From: Nocardioides zeae | Lineage (GTDB): Bacteria > Actinomycetota > Actinomycetes > Propionibacteriales > Nocardioidaceae | NCBI RefSeq assembly: GCF_030818655.1 | Contig: NZ_JAUTAN010000001.1 | Span: 3,596,001 to 3,660,000, forward strand | Direction: 5' to 3' | DNA length: 64,000 nucleotides | Shown: positions 1-8,608 of the stretch, piece after piece | How the letters are laid out: each line of letters begins with the position of its first letter | Numbering within the stretch: position 1 is the stretch's first letter | Program-made: the position numbers and the translations under genes | Notes under the pieces: model-generated | Database searches by the model: none | Seen by the model: only the letters and a program-made list of their open reading frames with translations | What the model was told of the DNA's origin: nothing

Positions 1-780
1 GTAGAGCGCCGCGGTGATCGCCGGCGTCGCCACGGCGTTCTCGATGCCGGCCTCGACGGTCCAACGACCCTCGCCGGAGTCGTCGGCGTAGCCCCGGATC
101 CCGCTGAGGTTCTCGTCCTCGTCGAGCGCGGCCACGAGCAGGTCGAGGAGCCACGAGCGGATGACCGTGCCCTCGCGCCACGAGCGGAAGACCTCGGTCA
201 CGTTCTCGACCATGTCGACCTTCTCGAGGAGCTCCCAGCCCTCGGCGTACGACTGCATGATCGCGTACTCGATGCCGTTGTGGACCATCTTCGAGAAGTG
301 GCCGGCGCCCACCTTGCCCGCGTGGACGGAGCCGAACTCACCCTCCGGCTTGAGCGCGTCGAAGACCGGCTGCACCTTCGCCACGTCGTCGGGCGAGCCG
401 CCGTACATGAGCGCGTAGCCGTTCTCGAGGCCCCACACGCCGCCCGAGACGCCGCAGTCGACGAACCCGATGCCCTTGGCGCCGAGCTGCTCGGCGTGGG
501 CCTGGTCGTCGGTCCAGCGCGAGTTGCCGCCGTCGACGACGAGGTCGCCCTCGCCCAGCAGGTCACCGAGCGCCGTGATCGTGTCGTGGGTCGGCCCGCC
601 GGCCGGCACCATCACCCACACGACGCGCGGCGAGGGCAGCGCCTCGACGAGCGCCTCCAGGCTGTCGACGTCGGCGAGGTCGGGGTTGCGGTCGTACCCC
701 ACCACCGTGTGGCCCGCGCGGCGGATGCGCTCGCGCATGTTGCCGCCCATCTTGCCGAGTCCGATCAGGCCGATCTCCAT
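1..780 (-). CDS. gnd: 6-phosphogluconate dehydrogenase, decarboxylating (3' end outside window)
   Basis: Oxidative decarboxylation of 6-phosphogluconate to ribulose 5-phosphate with NAD(P)+ in the cytosolic pentose phosphate pathway. The 260 visible residues begin MEIGLIGLGKMGGNMRERI, a GxGxxG Rossmann motif, followed by the family signature DGGNSRWTDD and CGVSGGVWGLENGYALMYGG. KVGAGHFSKMVHNGIEYAIMQ supplies the catalytic Lys and the substrate-binding HNGIEY. The ATG at 778-780 is preceded by a GAGGGAG ribosome site. The reading frame stays open to base 1, so the C-terminus is missing. The neighbour order dnaA-dnaN-gnd is typical of Streptomyces-type actinobacteria. The sequence resembles the shorter (about 300-residue) class, but total length cannot be seen. 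Confidence 0.95.
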   Translation of the reverse strand, partial: MEIGLIGLGKMGGNMRERIRRAGHTVVGYDRNPDLADVDSLEALVEALPSPRVVWVMVPAGGPTHDTITALGDLLGEGDLVVDGGNSRWTDDQAHAEQLGAKGIGFVDCGVSGGVWGLENGYALMYGGSPDDVAKVQPVFDALKPEGEFGSVHAGKVGAGHFSKMVHNGIEYAIMQSYAEGWELLEKVDMVENVTEVFRSWREGTVIRSWLLDLLVAALDEDENLSGIRGYADDSGEGRWTVEAGIENAVATPAITAALY

Positions 781-893
781 GACGCACTCCCTCGATTCAC
801 ACACGCTGTCGGATGAGGCCGGTCGCTCGACCGGCTCGCGTTGTCGACGTTACGCACCCGCTCCAGCGCCGTACGACGGGGAGCGGGGTCGGC

Positions 894-2030
894 TCAGGAC
901 AGGAGGCGGCGCGGCATCAGCAGGTAGCGGAAGCCGGGGTCCGTGCCGTCGTCGACGATCCCGCTCATGACGACCGGCTTGGTGGCCTGCGTGAACGCCA
1001 GCTGCACCGTCGGCTGGTCGATGGCGCCGAGGCCGTCGAGCAGGAACTGGGGGTTGAAGCCGGTCACGATGTCGCCGCCCGTGACGTCCGCCTCGACGGA
1101 CTCGGACGCCTGCGCCTCGTCGCCGGAGCCGGCGTCGAGGGTCAGCACGCCGTCGGCGAACGCGAGCTGCACGGCGGTGTTGCGCTCCGCGACGAGCGAG
1201 ACGCGCTTGACCGACTCGACGAGCGCCGCCTTGCTGAGCGTCGCGACCGTCTGGTGCTCGGTCGGGAAGAGGCTGCGGACCTTGGGGAACTCGCCGTCGA
1301 GGAGGCGGGTGGTCGTGCGCCGCACGCCGCCGTTGGCCGCGCCCTCGAAGCCGATGATGCCCTCGCCGGAGCCGCTCGCGGCGAGCGCGATCGTGACCTC
1401 GGTGCCGGCGGTCAGCGACTTCGCCGTCTCGGCGAGCACCTTGGCGGGCACCAGGGCCGCGAACGACTCGTCGGGGCTGCGCGGGTCCCACTCGAGCTCG
1501 CGCTGCGAGAGGCGGAAGCGGTCGGTGGCGAGCAGCGAGATCGTCGATCCCTCGATCTCGAGCCGCACGCCGGTGAGCACGGGGAGCATGTCGTCGCGGC
1601 CGGCGGCCGTGACGGCCTGGGCGACCGCGTGGGCGAACACGTCGCTGCGGACCGTGCCGGTGGCGGTCGGCATCTCGGGGAGCGAGGGGTACTCCTCCAC
1701 CGGGAGGGTCTGCAGCGTGAACCGGGCCGAGCCGCACACGAGCGAGACGCGCGCGCCGTCGAGGGTCATCTCGACCGGCTTGCTCGGGAGGCTGCGGGTG
1801 ATGTCGGCCAGGAGGCGGCCGCTGACGAGGACCGTGCCCTCGTCGATCACGTCGGCCGACAGGGTCGCCCGGGCGGAGGTCTCGTAGTCGAACGTCGACA
1901 GCACGAGGCCGTCCTCGGCCGCCCTGATGAGCAGACCGGACAGGACGGGGACGCTCGGCCGCACCGGCAGGCTGCGCGCAGCCCAGGCGACGGCGTCGGC
2001 GAGGACGTCGCGTTCGACGCGGAACTTCAC
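894..2030 (-). CDS. dnaN: DNA polymerase III beta subunit (sliding clamp)
   Basis: Ring-shaped processivity clamp that tethers the replicative polymerase and other DNA enzymes to DNA. The 378-residue length and the three repeated clamp folds fit the family. Recognisable stretches are the N-terminal KFRVERDVLADAVAWAARSL, LLSTFDYE-type motif LSTFDYETSA and the C-terminal YLLMPRRL hydrophobic-pocket end. I chose the GTG at 2028-2030 because AGGAGG lies at ideal distance upstream; a longer open frame to 2123 has no comparable support. It follows dnaA on the same strand after a 466-bp spacer with DnaA boxes and precedes gnd. Confidence 0.96.
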   Translation of the reverse strand: MKFRVERDVLADAVAWAARSLPVRPSVPVLSGLLIRAAEDGLVLSTFDYETSARATLSADVIDEGTVLVSGRLLADITRSLPSKPVEMTLDGARVSLVCGSARFTLQTLPVEEYPSLPEMPTATGTVRSDVFAHAVAQAVTAAGRDDMLPVLTGVRLEIEGSTISLLATDRFRLSQRELEWDPRSPDESFAALVPAKVLAETAKSLTAGTEVTIALAASGSGEGIIGFEGAANGGVRRTTTRLLDGEFPKVRSLFPTEHQTVATLSKAALVESVKRVSLVAERNTAVQLAFADGVLTLDAGSGDEAQASESVEADVTGGDIVTGFNPQFLLDGLGAIDQPTVQLAFTQATKPVVMSGIVDDGTDPGFRYLLMPRRLLS

Positions 2031-2496
2031 TGGAGGTCCTCCTGGATGCGGTGTCCGATCAGCCGCCACGGGCGGCACACGGGTGGGAATCGCATCCTGC
2101 CATGTGCGGGCAACGGACCGCACCGGGTGGGCCGGATCGTGTCATTCATCCCCAGGTCGGGGCCGTGGAGGACGTTCGCGGTCATCGGTCCTCGTGGGGT
2201 TACCAGGAGAAGTCGTAGCGGTTGTGCACTCTGTGGAGAGACGCCATCTGCCCAGGTCGGCCCGCGTGGAGGGGTGTGGACGAGAGGTGGACGGCGGTCG
2301 GGGTGAATCACAAGGACGCTGTGGACGCGATCCGGTCGTCCGCGTCCGCTCCCCAGGTGTCCACAGGGGGTGTGAACGACAACGGGGGTTCGTGGACAGG
2401 GCGCTCCACATCTGACAACCGTGTAGTTCGGCCTCGGTGCCCTGTCGGCGGCCGCCTGTCGTGGCCGCTTCCGTGGCCGCTTCTCGTGGCCCGCGC
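2031..2496. other. dnaA-dnaN spacer with DnaA-box-like sites (candidate oriC, part 1)
   Basis: This 466-bp spacer has no convincing gene. Relative to TTGTCCACA or its complement it holds near matches at 2275-2283 (TGTGGACGA), 2357-2365 (GTGTCCACA), 2320-2328 (TGTGGACGC), 2391-2399 (CGTGGACAG) and 2232-2240. In Streptomyces and Mycobacterium the origin lies in this spacer, so it is the default oriC candidate. The boxes are weaker than those on the other side of dnaA. A 14-mer, ACAACCGTGTAGTT at 2415-2428, recurs with one mismatch in the other spacer. Confidence 0.6.
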
Positions 2497-3927
2497 TCAG
2501 CCGCCCTGACGGGCGTGCATCTTGATGCGGTTGGTGAGCTCGCTGACCTGGTTGTAGACGGAGCGCCGCTCGGCGAGCAGCTGGTTGATCTTGTTGTTGG
2601 CGTACATGACCGTCGTGTGGTCGCGGTTGCCGAACTGCTGGCCGATCTTGGGCAGGGAGAGGTCGGTGAGCTCGCGGCACAGGTACATGGCGATCTGGCG
2701 GCCCTGCACGAGGTGGCGACCGCGGCTCGGGCCGGTGAGCTCGTCGATGGGCACGCCGAAGTACGCCGCGGTCTGGGCGATGATCGCGGCCGGCGTGATC
2801 TCGGGCTCGCCGCCCTCGGGGATCAGGTCCTTGAGCACGATCTCGGCGAGGGACAGGTCGACGCCCTGGCGGTTGAGGTTGGCGAACGCCGTCACGCGGA
2901 TGAGGGCGCCCTCGAGCTCGCGGATGTTGGTCTGGATCTTCGAGGCGATGAACTCGAGCACGTCCGGCGGAGCGGTGAGCCGGTCCATCGCGGCCTTCTT
3001 GCGCAGGATCGCGATGCGGGTCTCGAGGTCGGGCGCCTGCACGTCGGTGATGAGGCCCCACTCGAACCGGCTGCGGAGCCGGTCCTCCAGCGCCTCGAGC
3101 CGCTTCGGCGCGCGGTCGGAGGTCAGCACGATCTGCTTGTTGGCGTTGTGGAGCGTGTTGAAGGTGTGGAAGAACTCCTCCTGCGTCTGGGTCTTCCCCT
3201 CCAGGAACTGGATGTCGTCGATGAGGAGCACGTCGACGTCGCGGTACTTGCGCTTGAACCGGTCGAGCCGGTCGTCGCGGACCGCGTTGATGAACTCGTT
3301 CGTGAACTCCTCGGAGGAGACGTAGCGGACCTTCGCCCCTGCGTACAGGCTGCGCACGTAGTGACCGATCGCGTGCAGCAGGTGGGTCTTGCCGAGCCCG
3401 GAGTCGCCGTAGACCATCAGCGGGTTGTAGGCCTTGCCGGGCGCCTCGGCGACGGCGACGGCCGCAGCGTGCGGGAACCGGTTGGACGAGCCGATGACGA
3501 ACGTCTCGAACGTGTACTTGGGGTTGAGCCGGGTCTCCGTGCCGGAGGCCGCGGAGCTGGTGCGGGTGGCGTCGACGGCGGGCGGTTCGGGCTCGGTGGC
3601 CGACGGACCGGCGAACGTCGACGTGCCCGCGGTCTCGGCGGCCGGCGCGTCCTCGTCCTCGGGCGTGAGGTCGACGGGCAGGGTCGGGTCGATCGTCACG
3701 GCGATGCGGACGTCGTGGCCGAACGCGTCGCTCAGGCCGCCCTCGAGCTGGGACCGCAGCCGGCCCTCCAGCTGGGCGCGCGTGAACTCGTTGGGGACCG
3801 CGATGATCGCCGTGGTCTCGTGCAGCGTGACCGGCTGGCTGGCGCGCAACCACGCGCGCTGGTGCACCTGGAGGTCCGCGAGGACCGATCGCCACGCCTT
3901 CGCGAGCTCGGCCGCTCCGTTCTCCAT
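2497..3927 (-). CDS. dnaA: Chromosomal replication initiator protein DnaA
   Basis: AAA+ ATPase that binds DnaA boxes and melts the origin. The 476-residue protein shows domain I (residues 1-80), an acidic low-complexity linker (about 80-130), Walker A GDSGLGKT (174-181), Walker B LLIDDIQ (234-240), and the C-terminal helix-turn-helix with the DnaA signature around [11 protein letters not shown]. The ATG at 3925-3927 is preceded by GGGAGGAG, so I prefer it to an upstream in-frame start at 4002. The promoter-proximal spacer contains several DnaA boxes, consistent with autoregulation. The gene is divergent from rpmH. Confidence 0.97.
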   Translation of the reverse strand: MENGAAELAKAWRSVLADLQVHQRAWLRASQPVTLHETTAIIAVPNEFTRAQLEGRLRSQLEGGLSDAFGHDVRIAVTIDPTLPVDLTPEDEDAPAAETAGTSTFAGPSATEPEPPAVDATRTSSAASGTETRLNPKYTFETFVIGSSNRFPHAAAVAVAEAPGKAYNPLMVYGDSGLGKTHLLHAIGHYVRSLYAGAKVRYVSSEEFTNEFINAVRDDRLDRFKRKYRDVDVLLIDDIQFLEGKTQTQEEFFHTFNTLHNANKQIVLTSDRAPKRLEALEDRLRSRFEWGLITDVQAPDLETRIAILRKKAAMDRLTAPPDVLEFIASKIQTNIRELEGALIRVTAFANLNRQGVDLSLAEIVLKDLIPEGGEPEITPAAIIAQTAAYFGVPIDELTGPSRGRHLVQGRQIAMYLCRELTDLSLPKIGQQFGNRDHTTVMYANNKINQLLAERRSVYNQVSELTNRIKMHARQGG

Positions 3928-4426
3928 CAGGGCTCCTCCCGATCGCTGCCGAGCGCCGGTCGGGCTCGGGGTCGGGGTCGATCCTGCCGCATCACCGACC
4001 AATTTCCACAGTCTTGTCCACAGGCTGTGCAGAACCGAGGGGAGGGCTGACGTGCGTCCCGCCGGGGGTGTCCGCGGCCGCCGTCGCGACCGTCGCCGCT
4101 GGTCAGCGAACGGTGTCGCGGGACGGCAGCCGGCGTCGCGGCCTGTCGCTCTCGGCGACCTCCGTCACCCTACGGCTTTCCACACCGGTGGACAGGCCTG
4201 TGGACAGAAGAACAACGGTGTAGTTTGTCCACAGCCTGTGAGGGTTTGACCCCCTTCCTCCCCAGCGCGTACCGTTCCTAGGTCGCCGGGGCTGTCTCGA
4301 CCGGTGCCGCATGTCCACGGAGGGGTCGACGTGACCCGAGCCGTGGGCGGGCGGTGCCAGCCGATGGCTGAGACCCCCGTCCCGGTGATGGACATCGTCG
4401 AATCCAGCTGACCCCCGGAGAGTCTC
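3928..4426. other. dnaA-rpmH divergent spacer with strong DnaA boxes (candidate oriC, part 2 / dnaA promoter)
   Basis: This 499-bp spacer contains two exact actinobacterial DnaA boxes, TTGTCCACA at 4014-4022 and 4225-4233. Close variants lie at 4002-4010 (ATTTCCACA), 4176-4184 (CTTTCCACA) and 4199-4207 (TGTGGACAG). It must also carry the dnaA and rpmH promoters. The 14-mer ACAACGGTGTAGTT at 4212-4225 matches 13 of 14 bases of 2415-2428 in the dnaA-dnaN spacer. The boxes may regulate dnaA, form part of the origin, or both. No gene is visible. Confidence 0.6.
4246..4275 (+). promoter_or_regulatory. Candidate rpmH promoter
   Basis: TTGACC at 4246-4251 and TACCGT at 4270-4275, separated by 18 bp, resemble a housekeeping sigma promoter. 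They sit about 150 bp before rpmH. This is pattern-based only; a long leader would follow. Confidence 0.4.
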
Positions 4427-4564
4427 GTGAGCAAGCGCACGTTCCAGCCGAACAACCGCCGTCGTCACAAGGTGCACGGCTTCCGCCTGCGGATGCGCAC
4501 CCGTGCCGGCCGCGCGATCATCACGGCGCGCCGCCGCAAGGGCCGCAAGAGCCTGACCGTCTGA
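4427..4564 (+). CDS. rpmH: 50S ribosomal protein L34
   Basis: Small basic protein of the large ribosomal subunit. The 45-residue product begins [19 protein letters not shown] and ends in an Arg/Lys-rich [11 protein letters not shown], the universal L34 pattern. It starts with GTG at 4427 after a GGAGA ribosome site. It leads the rpmH-rnpA-yidD-yidC-jag cluster, the standard bacterial order, and is divergent from dnaA. Confidence 0.97.
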   Translation: MSKRTFQPNNRRRHKVHGFRLRMRTRAGRAIITARRRKGRKSLTV

Positions 4565-4590
4565 CGTCTCCCCCTGCGGAGACGGCGATC

Positions 4591-4941
4591 GTGCTCGCGC
4601 GCGACCAGCGCATGCGTCGTGGGCACGATTTCGCCACGGCGGTGCGTTCCGGGCGCCGTGCGGGCTCCCGCACGTTGGTGTGTCACTGGGCCGACGCGGA
4701 GGATTCCCTCCGCGTCGGCTTCGTCGTGAGCAAGGCCGTCGGCAACTCCGTGGTGCGCAATCGCGTGAAGCGCCGGCTCCGGCACGACGTCGACTCCCTC
4801 GTACGGCGCGGGGCCACCCCTGCCAGCGGTCTGCTGGTCGTGCGGGCGCTCCCGGCCTCCGCGGACGCGACGTCGGCCGACCTGATGGCCGACTTGGAGC
4901 GAGGGCTGCAGCGCGTGTCCCGCCCCCGGGAGCGCGCATGA
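4591..4941 (+). CDS. rnpA: Ribonuclease P protein component
   Basis: Protein cofactor of the RNase P ribozyme, which removes tRNA 5' leaders. The 116-residue product has the expected basic start ([26 protein letters not shown]) and the RNR-type signature around [23 protein letters not shown]. Start is GTG at 4591, 26 bp after the rpmH stop. Its stop overlaps the yidD ATG by four bases (ATGA), indicating translational coupling. Confidence 0.95.
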   Translation: MLARDQRMRRGHDFATAVRSGRRAGSRTLVCHWADAEDSLRVGFVVSKAVGNSVVRNRVKRRLRHDVDSLVRRGATPASGLLVVRALPASADATSADLMADLERGLQRVSRPRERA

Positions 4942-5171
4942 AGTACCTGCTGATCGGCTTCCTCAAGCTGTACCGGCTGTTCATCAGCCCGCTGTACGGC
5001 CAGGTGTGCCGCTACCACCCGTCGTGCTCGGCGTACGCACTCGAGGCGGTGACCCAGCACGGCAGCGTCCGGGGGTCGTGGCTCGCGGTCCGGCGCGTGT
5101 CACGCTGTCATCCGTGGGCAGCCGGGGGTTACGACCCGGTTCCCGAGCGCCGGCCGGCGTCACGTCACTGA
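4938..5171 (+). CDS. yidD: Membrane protein insertion efficiency factor YidD
   Basis: Small membrane-associated helper of YidC-dependent insertion. The 77-residue protein carries the family pattern [21 protein letters not shown], then [15 protein letters not shown] and the [13 protein letters not shown] block with the conserved cysteines. It overlaps rnpA by four bases and ends 18 bp before yidC. Confidence 0.95.
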   Translation: MKYLLIGFLKLYRLFISPLYGQVCRYHPSCSAYALEAVTQHGSVRGSWLAVRRVSRCHPWAAGGYDPVPERRPASRH

Positions 5172-5189
5172 TAACGAGGAGCATTCCCC

Positions 5190-6242
5190 GTGTTCGAATT
5201 CTTCGGCACCATCGGCGGTCTGATCATGACGCCGCTCTACTACGTGGTGTCCGCGGTCATGCTGGCGTGGCACAAGCTGTTCTCGCTCTTCCTCGACCCC
5301 AACGGCGGTGCCTCGTGGCTGCTGTCGATCGTGGGTCTGACCCTCGTCATCCGCGCGGCCCTGATCCCGCTCTTCGTCAAGCAGATCAAGTCGAGCCGCA
5401 ACATGGCGCTGCTGCAGCCGCAGGTGCGTGAGCTGCAGAAGAAGTACAAGCACGACCGGGAGCGTCTCGCCCAGGAGACGATGAAGCTCTACAAGGAGGC
5501 GGGCACGAACCCGTTCGCCTCGTGCCTGCCGATCCTGCTGCAGATGCCGATCTTCTTCGCCCTGTTCCGGATGATCGACCAGGCGGCGAAGAAGGGCACG
5601 GCCCACGGCTTCCTGACGGAGGACCTGGCGGACCAGTTCGGCCAGTCGCGTCTGTTCGGCGCGGCCGGAACGAACGAGGGCATCCCGATCTCGGGCACCT
5701 TCCTCAGCGGTGACGGCACGGCCGTCATGATCCTGGCGGCGGTCCTGGTGGTCGCCATGACGGCGACGACCTTCCTCACGCAGCGGCAGCTGATGGCGAA
5801 GAACATGCCGCCGGAGGCGCTCACGGGCCCCTACGCCCAGCAGCAGAAGATGCTCCTCTACGTGCTCCCGGTGGTCTTCGCGGTGGGCGGCGTGGCTTTC
5901 CCGATCGGTGTCCTCATGTACTGGACGACGTCGAACCTCTGGACCATGAGCCAGCAGTTCTACGTCATCCGTCGCAACCCTGCCCCGGGCACGCCGGCCG
6001 CCAAGGCCAAGGCGGAGCGGGACGCGGAGAAGGCCAAGCGCAAGGGTGTCGCGACCGGCGACGTCTCCCTCGAGAAGGGCGCCGGCGGCACGGCCGTCAT
6101 CGACGAGGCGGCGGAGGCGCCGCGTCCGCGGGTGCAGCCCCAGCGTCAGACCAAGGCGCAGCGTTCGAAGCAGCAGGGTGGCGGCCCCCGGCCGTCGGGT
6201 GGCGCGAAGAGCGTCCCGACCAAGTCCAAGAAGAAGCGCTGA
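5190..6242 (+). CDS. yidC: Membrane protein insertase YidC/Oxa1
   Basis: Inserts and folds inner-membrane proteins, alone or with SecYEG. The 350-residue product has N-terminal hydrophobic segments (about 1-60), the conserved R in the hydrophilic groove region (LVIRAALIPLFVKQIKSS), a coiled cytoplasmic loop (about 75-100), and the block NPFASCLPILLQMPIFFALFR. More transmembrane helices follow, and the tail is highly basic (about 265-350, ending KSKKKR). It starts with GTG at 5190. The Lys-rich tail is usual in Gram-positive YidC and probably contacts ribosomes. Confidence 0.95.
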   Translation: MFEFFGTIGGLIMTPLYYVVSAVMLAWHKLFSLFLDPNGGASWLLSIVGLTLVIRAALIPLFVKQIKSSRNMALLQPQVRELQKKYKHDRERLAQETMKLYKEAGTNPFASCLPILLQMPIFFALFRMIDQAAKKGTAHGFLTEDLADQFGQSRLFGAAGTNEGIPISGTFLSGDGTAVMILAAVLVVAMTATTFLTQRQLMAKNMPPEALTGPYAQQQKMLLYVLPVVFAVGGVAFPIGVLMYWTTSNLWTMSQQFYVIRRNPAPGTPAAKAKAERDAEKAKRKGVATGDVSLEKGAGGTAVIDEAAEAPRPRVQPQRQTKAQRSKQQGGGPRPSGGAKSVPTKSKKKR

Positions 6243-6259
6243 GAGCGCTCGGAAGATCG

Positions 6260-6799
6260 GTGAACGAGATGTCTGACGTGGCGGAGACGACCGACGAGGT
6301 GACGGCGGGCGCGGGTGCGCCTGCGACGAGCGGCGGCGACCGGGTGGCCCGGCTCGAGCGTGAGGGTGACATCGCGGCGGACTACCTGGAGGAGCTCCTC
6401 GACATCGCCGACCTGGACGGCGACATCGACATGGACGTCGAGGGCGACCGTGCCGCCGTGTCCATCGTCGGCGGCGACCTCGACCAGCTCGTTGGCACCA
6501 GGGGCGAGGTGCTGGAGGCGCTCCAGGAGCTGACGCGGCTGGCGGTGTACCGCGAGACGGGCGAGCGGTCGCGCCTCATGCTCGATGTCGCCGGATACCG
6601 CTCGGACCGGCGTGCGGAGCTCGAGAAGATCGCTGCCGACGCCATCGAGGAAGTGAGGGCCTCGGGCGAGCGGGTCTCGCTGAAGCCGATGTCGCCCTTC
6701 GAGCGCAAGGTCGTCCACGACGCCGTGGCAGCCGCTGGGCTCACCTCCGAGTCGGAGGGTGCGGAGTCGCGGCGCCACGTGGTCGTGCTTCCCGCGTGA
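6260..6799 (+). CDS. jag: Jag/KhpB family RNA-binding protein (KH + R3H)
   Basis: Cytoplasmic single-stranded nucleic-acid-binding protein encoded next to yidC in most Gram-positive bacteria. The 179 residues have an acidic N-terminus, a KH-like core (DIDMDVEGDRAAVSIVGGDLDQLVGTRGEVLEAL, with GTRG as the loop) and a C-terminal R3H domain (MSPFERKVVHDAVAA). Start is taken as GTG at 6260 after GGAAG; an in-frame ATG at 6269 is the alternative. It ends eight bases before rsmG. Confidence 0.92.
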   Translation: MNEMSDVAETTDEVTAGAGAPATSGGDRVARLEREGDIAADYLEELLDIADLDGDIDMDVEGDRAAVSIVGGDLDQLVGTRGEVLEALQELTRLAVYRETGERSRLMLDVAGYRSDRRAELEKIAADAIEEVRASGERVSLKPMSPFERKVVHDAVAAAGLTSESEGAESRRHVVVLPA

Positions 6800-6806
6800 C
6801 GGCCCG

Positions 6807-7454
6807 ATGAACGACGTTTCACGTGAAACACCCCTCGCGCCTGCGTCGGCGCGGGGGGTGTTCTCGCCTGAGCGCTTCCCCCTCGCGGAGGCATACACGC
6901 ATTCGCTGGCGACGGCCGGCGTGGAGCGTGGGCTGATCGGTCCGCGCGAGGTGCCGCGGCTGTGGGAGCGCCATCTGTTGAACTGTGCCGTGGTGACCGA
7001 CGCTGTCCCGGAAGGCGCGTCGGTGGCGGACGTCGGGTCGGGCGCCGGGCTCCCGGGTGTGGTCATGGCCATCCGCCGACCGGACCTGCGCATGACGCTG
7101 ATCGAACCCCTCCTCCGTCGGGCTACGTATCTGGAAGAGGTCGCAGACGACCTGGGTCTCACGAACGTGCACGTCGTGCGAGCGCGGGCGGAGGATGTCG
7201 ATCCCGGGGACGGCTTCGACGTGGTGACGTCCCGCGCGGTTGCGGCCCTCGACAAGCTGGCTCGCTGGTGTATGCCGCTGGTCGCGGTCGGGGGGCAGAT
7301 GCTCGCGATGAAGGGCGAGCGGGCGCCCGAGGAGATCGCCGCCGCGGGGAAAGTCCTCCGCCGCTGGTCGCGTGGGAGCGCAGACGTGCTCGTGGTCGGC
7401 GAGGGCGTGCTTTATCCACCGACCACGCTGGTTCGAGTGGTGCGGACGAAGTGA
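6807..7454 (+). CDS. rsmG: 16S rRNA (guanine-N7) methyltransferase RsmG
   Basis: SAM-dependent enzyme that methylates G527 (E. coli numbering) of 16S rRNA; loss gives low-level streptomycin resistance. The 215-residue protein has the RsmG start (YTHSLATAGVERGLIGPREVPRLWERHLLNC) and the SAM loop VADVGSGAGLPGVVMAI. The conserved SRAVAALDKLARWCMPL follows. The ATG at 6807 is preferred; codons 4-8 encode VSRET and contain parS site 1. An in-frame start at 6759 would overlap jag without better support. Confidence 0.93.
   Translation: MNDVSRETPLAPASARGVFSPERFPLAEAYTHSLATAGVERGLIGPREVPRLWERHLLNCAVVTDAVPEGASVADVGSGAGLPGVVMAIRRPDLRMTLIEPLLRRATYLEEVADDLGLTNVHVVRARAEDVDPGDGFDVVTSRAVAALDKLARWCMPLVAVGGQMLAMKGERAPEEIAAAGKVLRRWSRGSADVLVVGEGVLYPPTTLVRVVRTK
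6815..6830. promoter_or_regulatory. parS: parS site 1 (inside rsmG)
   Basis: The 14-bp palindrome GTTTCACGTGAAAC at 6816-6829 matches the universal parS consensus TGTTTCACGTGAAACA except at the first base. ParB loads here to build the partition complex. It lies in the fifth to eighth codons of rsmG and reads V-S-R-E-T. Confidence 0.93.
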
Positions 7455-7630
7455 CCCGGATAGGTTGGGTCGCTGATCGTGCGGTGGATGCGTGTGTCGT
7501 GCGGGCGCCTCAGGCTGTTACACGTCCGACGTTTGTGCACAGGGCAGATCCGCGTGGTTGAGCGGGCTCCGCGCCGGTTTTCCACAGATTGACGAAGTTC
7601 TTCCACAGGCAGTGACGAAAGGTCGACAAC
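7455..7630. other. rsmG-parA spacer with DnaA-box-like sites
   Basis: A 176-bp spacer holding two DnaA-box-like sequences, TTTTCCACA at 7578-7586 and TCTTCCACA at 7599-7607, just before parA. They suggest that DnaA may regulate parAB. The exact promoter is not clear. Confidence 0.45.
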
Positions 7631-8608
7631 GTGGTTTCACGTGAAACGGCGGAGGGTGCTGCGGCGCCGTACCGCCCCCGCACGGCGGCCGACCTGGCGG
7701 AGGCGACGCCGCCGAGTGATGACACGACGACCCCGCTTGCTCGTGCGGTCGAGGCGTCGCTGTTGGTGCGCGATGGCGCGCGCCGTATGGCGATGCCCCG
7801 TCCCGCACGGACGCGAGTGATGGTCGTGGCCAATCAAAAGGGCGGCGTCGGCAAGACGACGTCGACGGTGAATCTCGGCGCGGCCCTCGCGCAGCTCGGT
7901 CAGCGCGTCCTCATCATCGATCTGGATCCGCAGGGCAACGCGTCGACTGCCTTGAACATCGAGCACCGCCGAGGCACGCCGTCGACGTACGACCTGCTGG
8001 TCGACGGCGCTCCGCTCGCGGACGTGCTGCAGCCCTGTCCGGAGGTGGAGGGGCTCGACGTCGTCCCGGCCACGATCGACCTGGCAGGGGCGGAGATCGA
8101 ACTCGTCAGCGTGGTGGCGCGCGAGAACCGGTTGAACAAGGCCATCAGCGCACACCCGGGTGTGGGTGGTCCGGAGGTCGGCGAGGACCGCTACGACTAC
8201 GTGCTGGTGGACTGCCCGCCGTCGCTGGGTCTGCTCACGCTCAACGCACTCGTGGCAGCCCACGAGATGTTGATCCCTATCCAGGCCGAGTACTACGCGC
8301 TCGAGGGCCTCGGTCAGCTCCTGGAGACCGTGGAGATGGTGAAGAAGCACCTCAATCCCGAGCTCCGCATCTCGACCATTCTGGTGACGATGTACGACGG
8401 ACGTACCCGCCTCGCAGCCGGCGTGGCGGAGGAGGTCCGCTCCCACTTCGGAGAGCAGGTCCTGAAGACGATGATTCCGCGGTCGGTGCGCGTGAGTGAG
8501 GCGCCGTCGTACGCCCAGACGGTAATGACCTATGACCCGGGCTCCCCCGGTGCGATGGCGTACCTGGAGGCCGCTCGGGAGATCACTCAGCGGGCGGTGC
8601 GGTCGTGA
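7631..8608 (+). CDS. parA: Chromosome partitioning ATPase ParA (Soj)
   Basis: Deviant-Walker P-loop ATPase that moves ParB-parS complexes and so segregates origins. The 325-residue protein has an N-terminal extension of about 65 residues, then [20 protein letters not shown] (deviant Walker A, both lysines present), DLDPQGNAS and [10 protein letters not shown]. The C-terminal [18 protein letters not shown] is typical of the family. GTG at 7631 is the start; codons 2-6 encode VSRET and contain parS site 2. Its stop overlaps the parB GTG by four bases. Confidence 0.96.
   Translation: MVSRETAEGAAAPYRPRTAADLAEATPPSDDTTTPLARAVEASLLVRDGARRMAMPRPARTRVMVVANQKGGVGKTTSTVNLGAALAQLGQRVLIIDLDPQGNASTALNIEHRRGTPSTYDLLVDGAPLADVLQPCPEVEGLDVVPATIDLAGAEIELVSVVARENRLNKAISAHPGVGGPEVGEDRYDYVLVDCPPSLGLLTLNALVAAHEMLIPIQAEYYALEGLGQLLETVEMVKKHLNPELRISTILVTMYDGRTRLAAGVAEEVRSHFGEQVLKTMIPRSVRVSEAPSYAQTVMTYDPGSPGAMAYLEAAREITQRAVRS
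7634..7647. promoter_or_regulatory. parS: parS site 2 (inside parA start)
   Basis: Perfect palindromic core GTTTCACGTGAAAC beginning at the second codon of parA. ParB bound here could also affect parAB expression. Confidence 0.93.

Noticed and set aside
813..2306. A 497-residue plus-strand frame opposite dnaN
   Set aside because: Low-complexity antisense shadow of dnaN with no recognisable domain.
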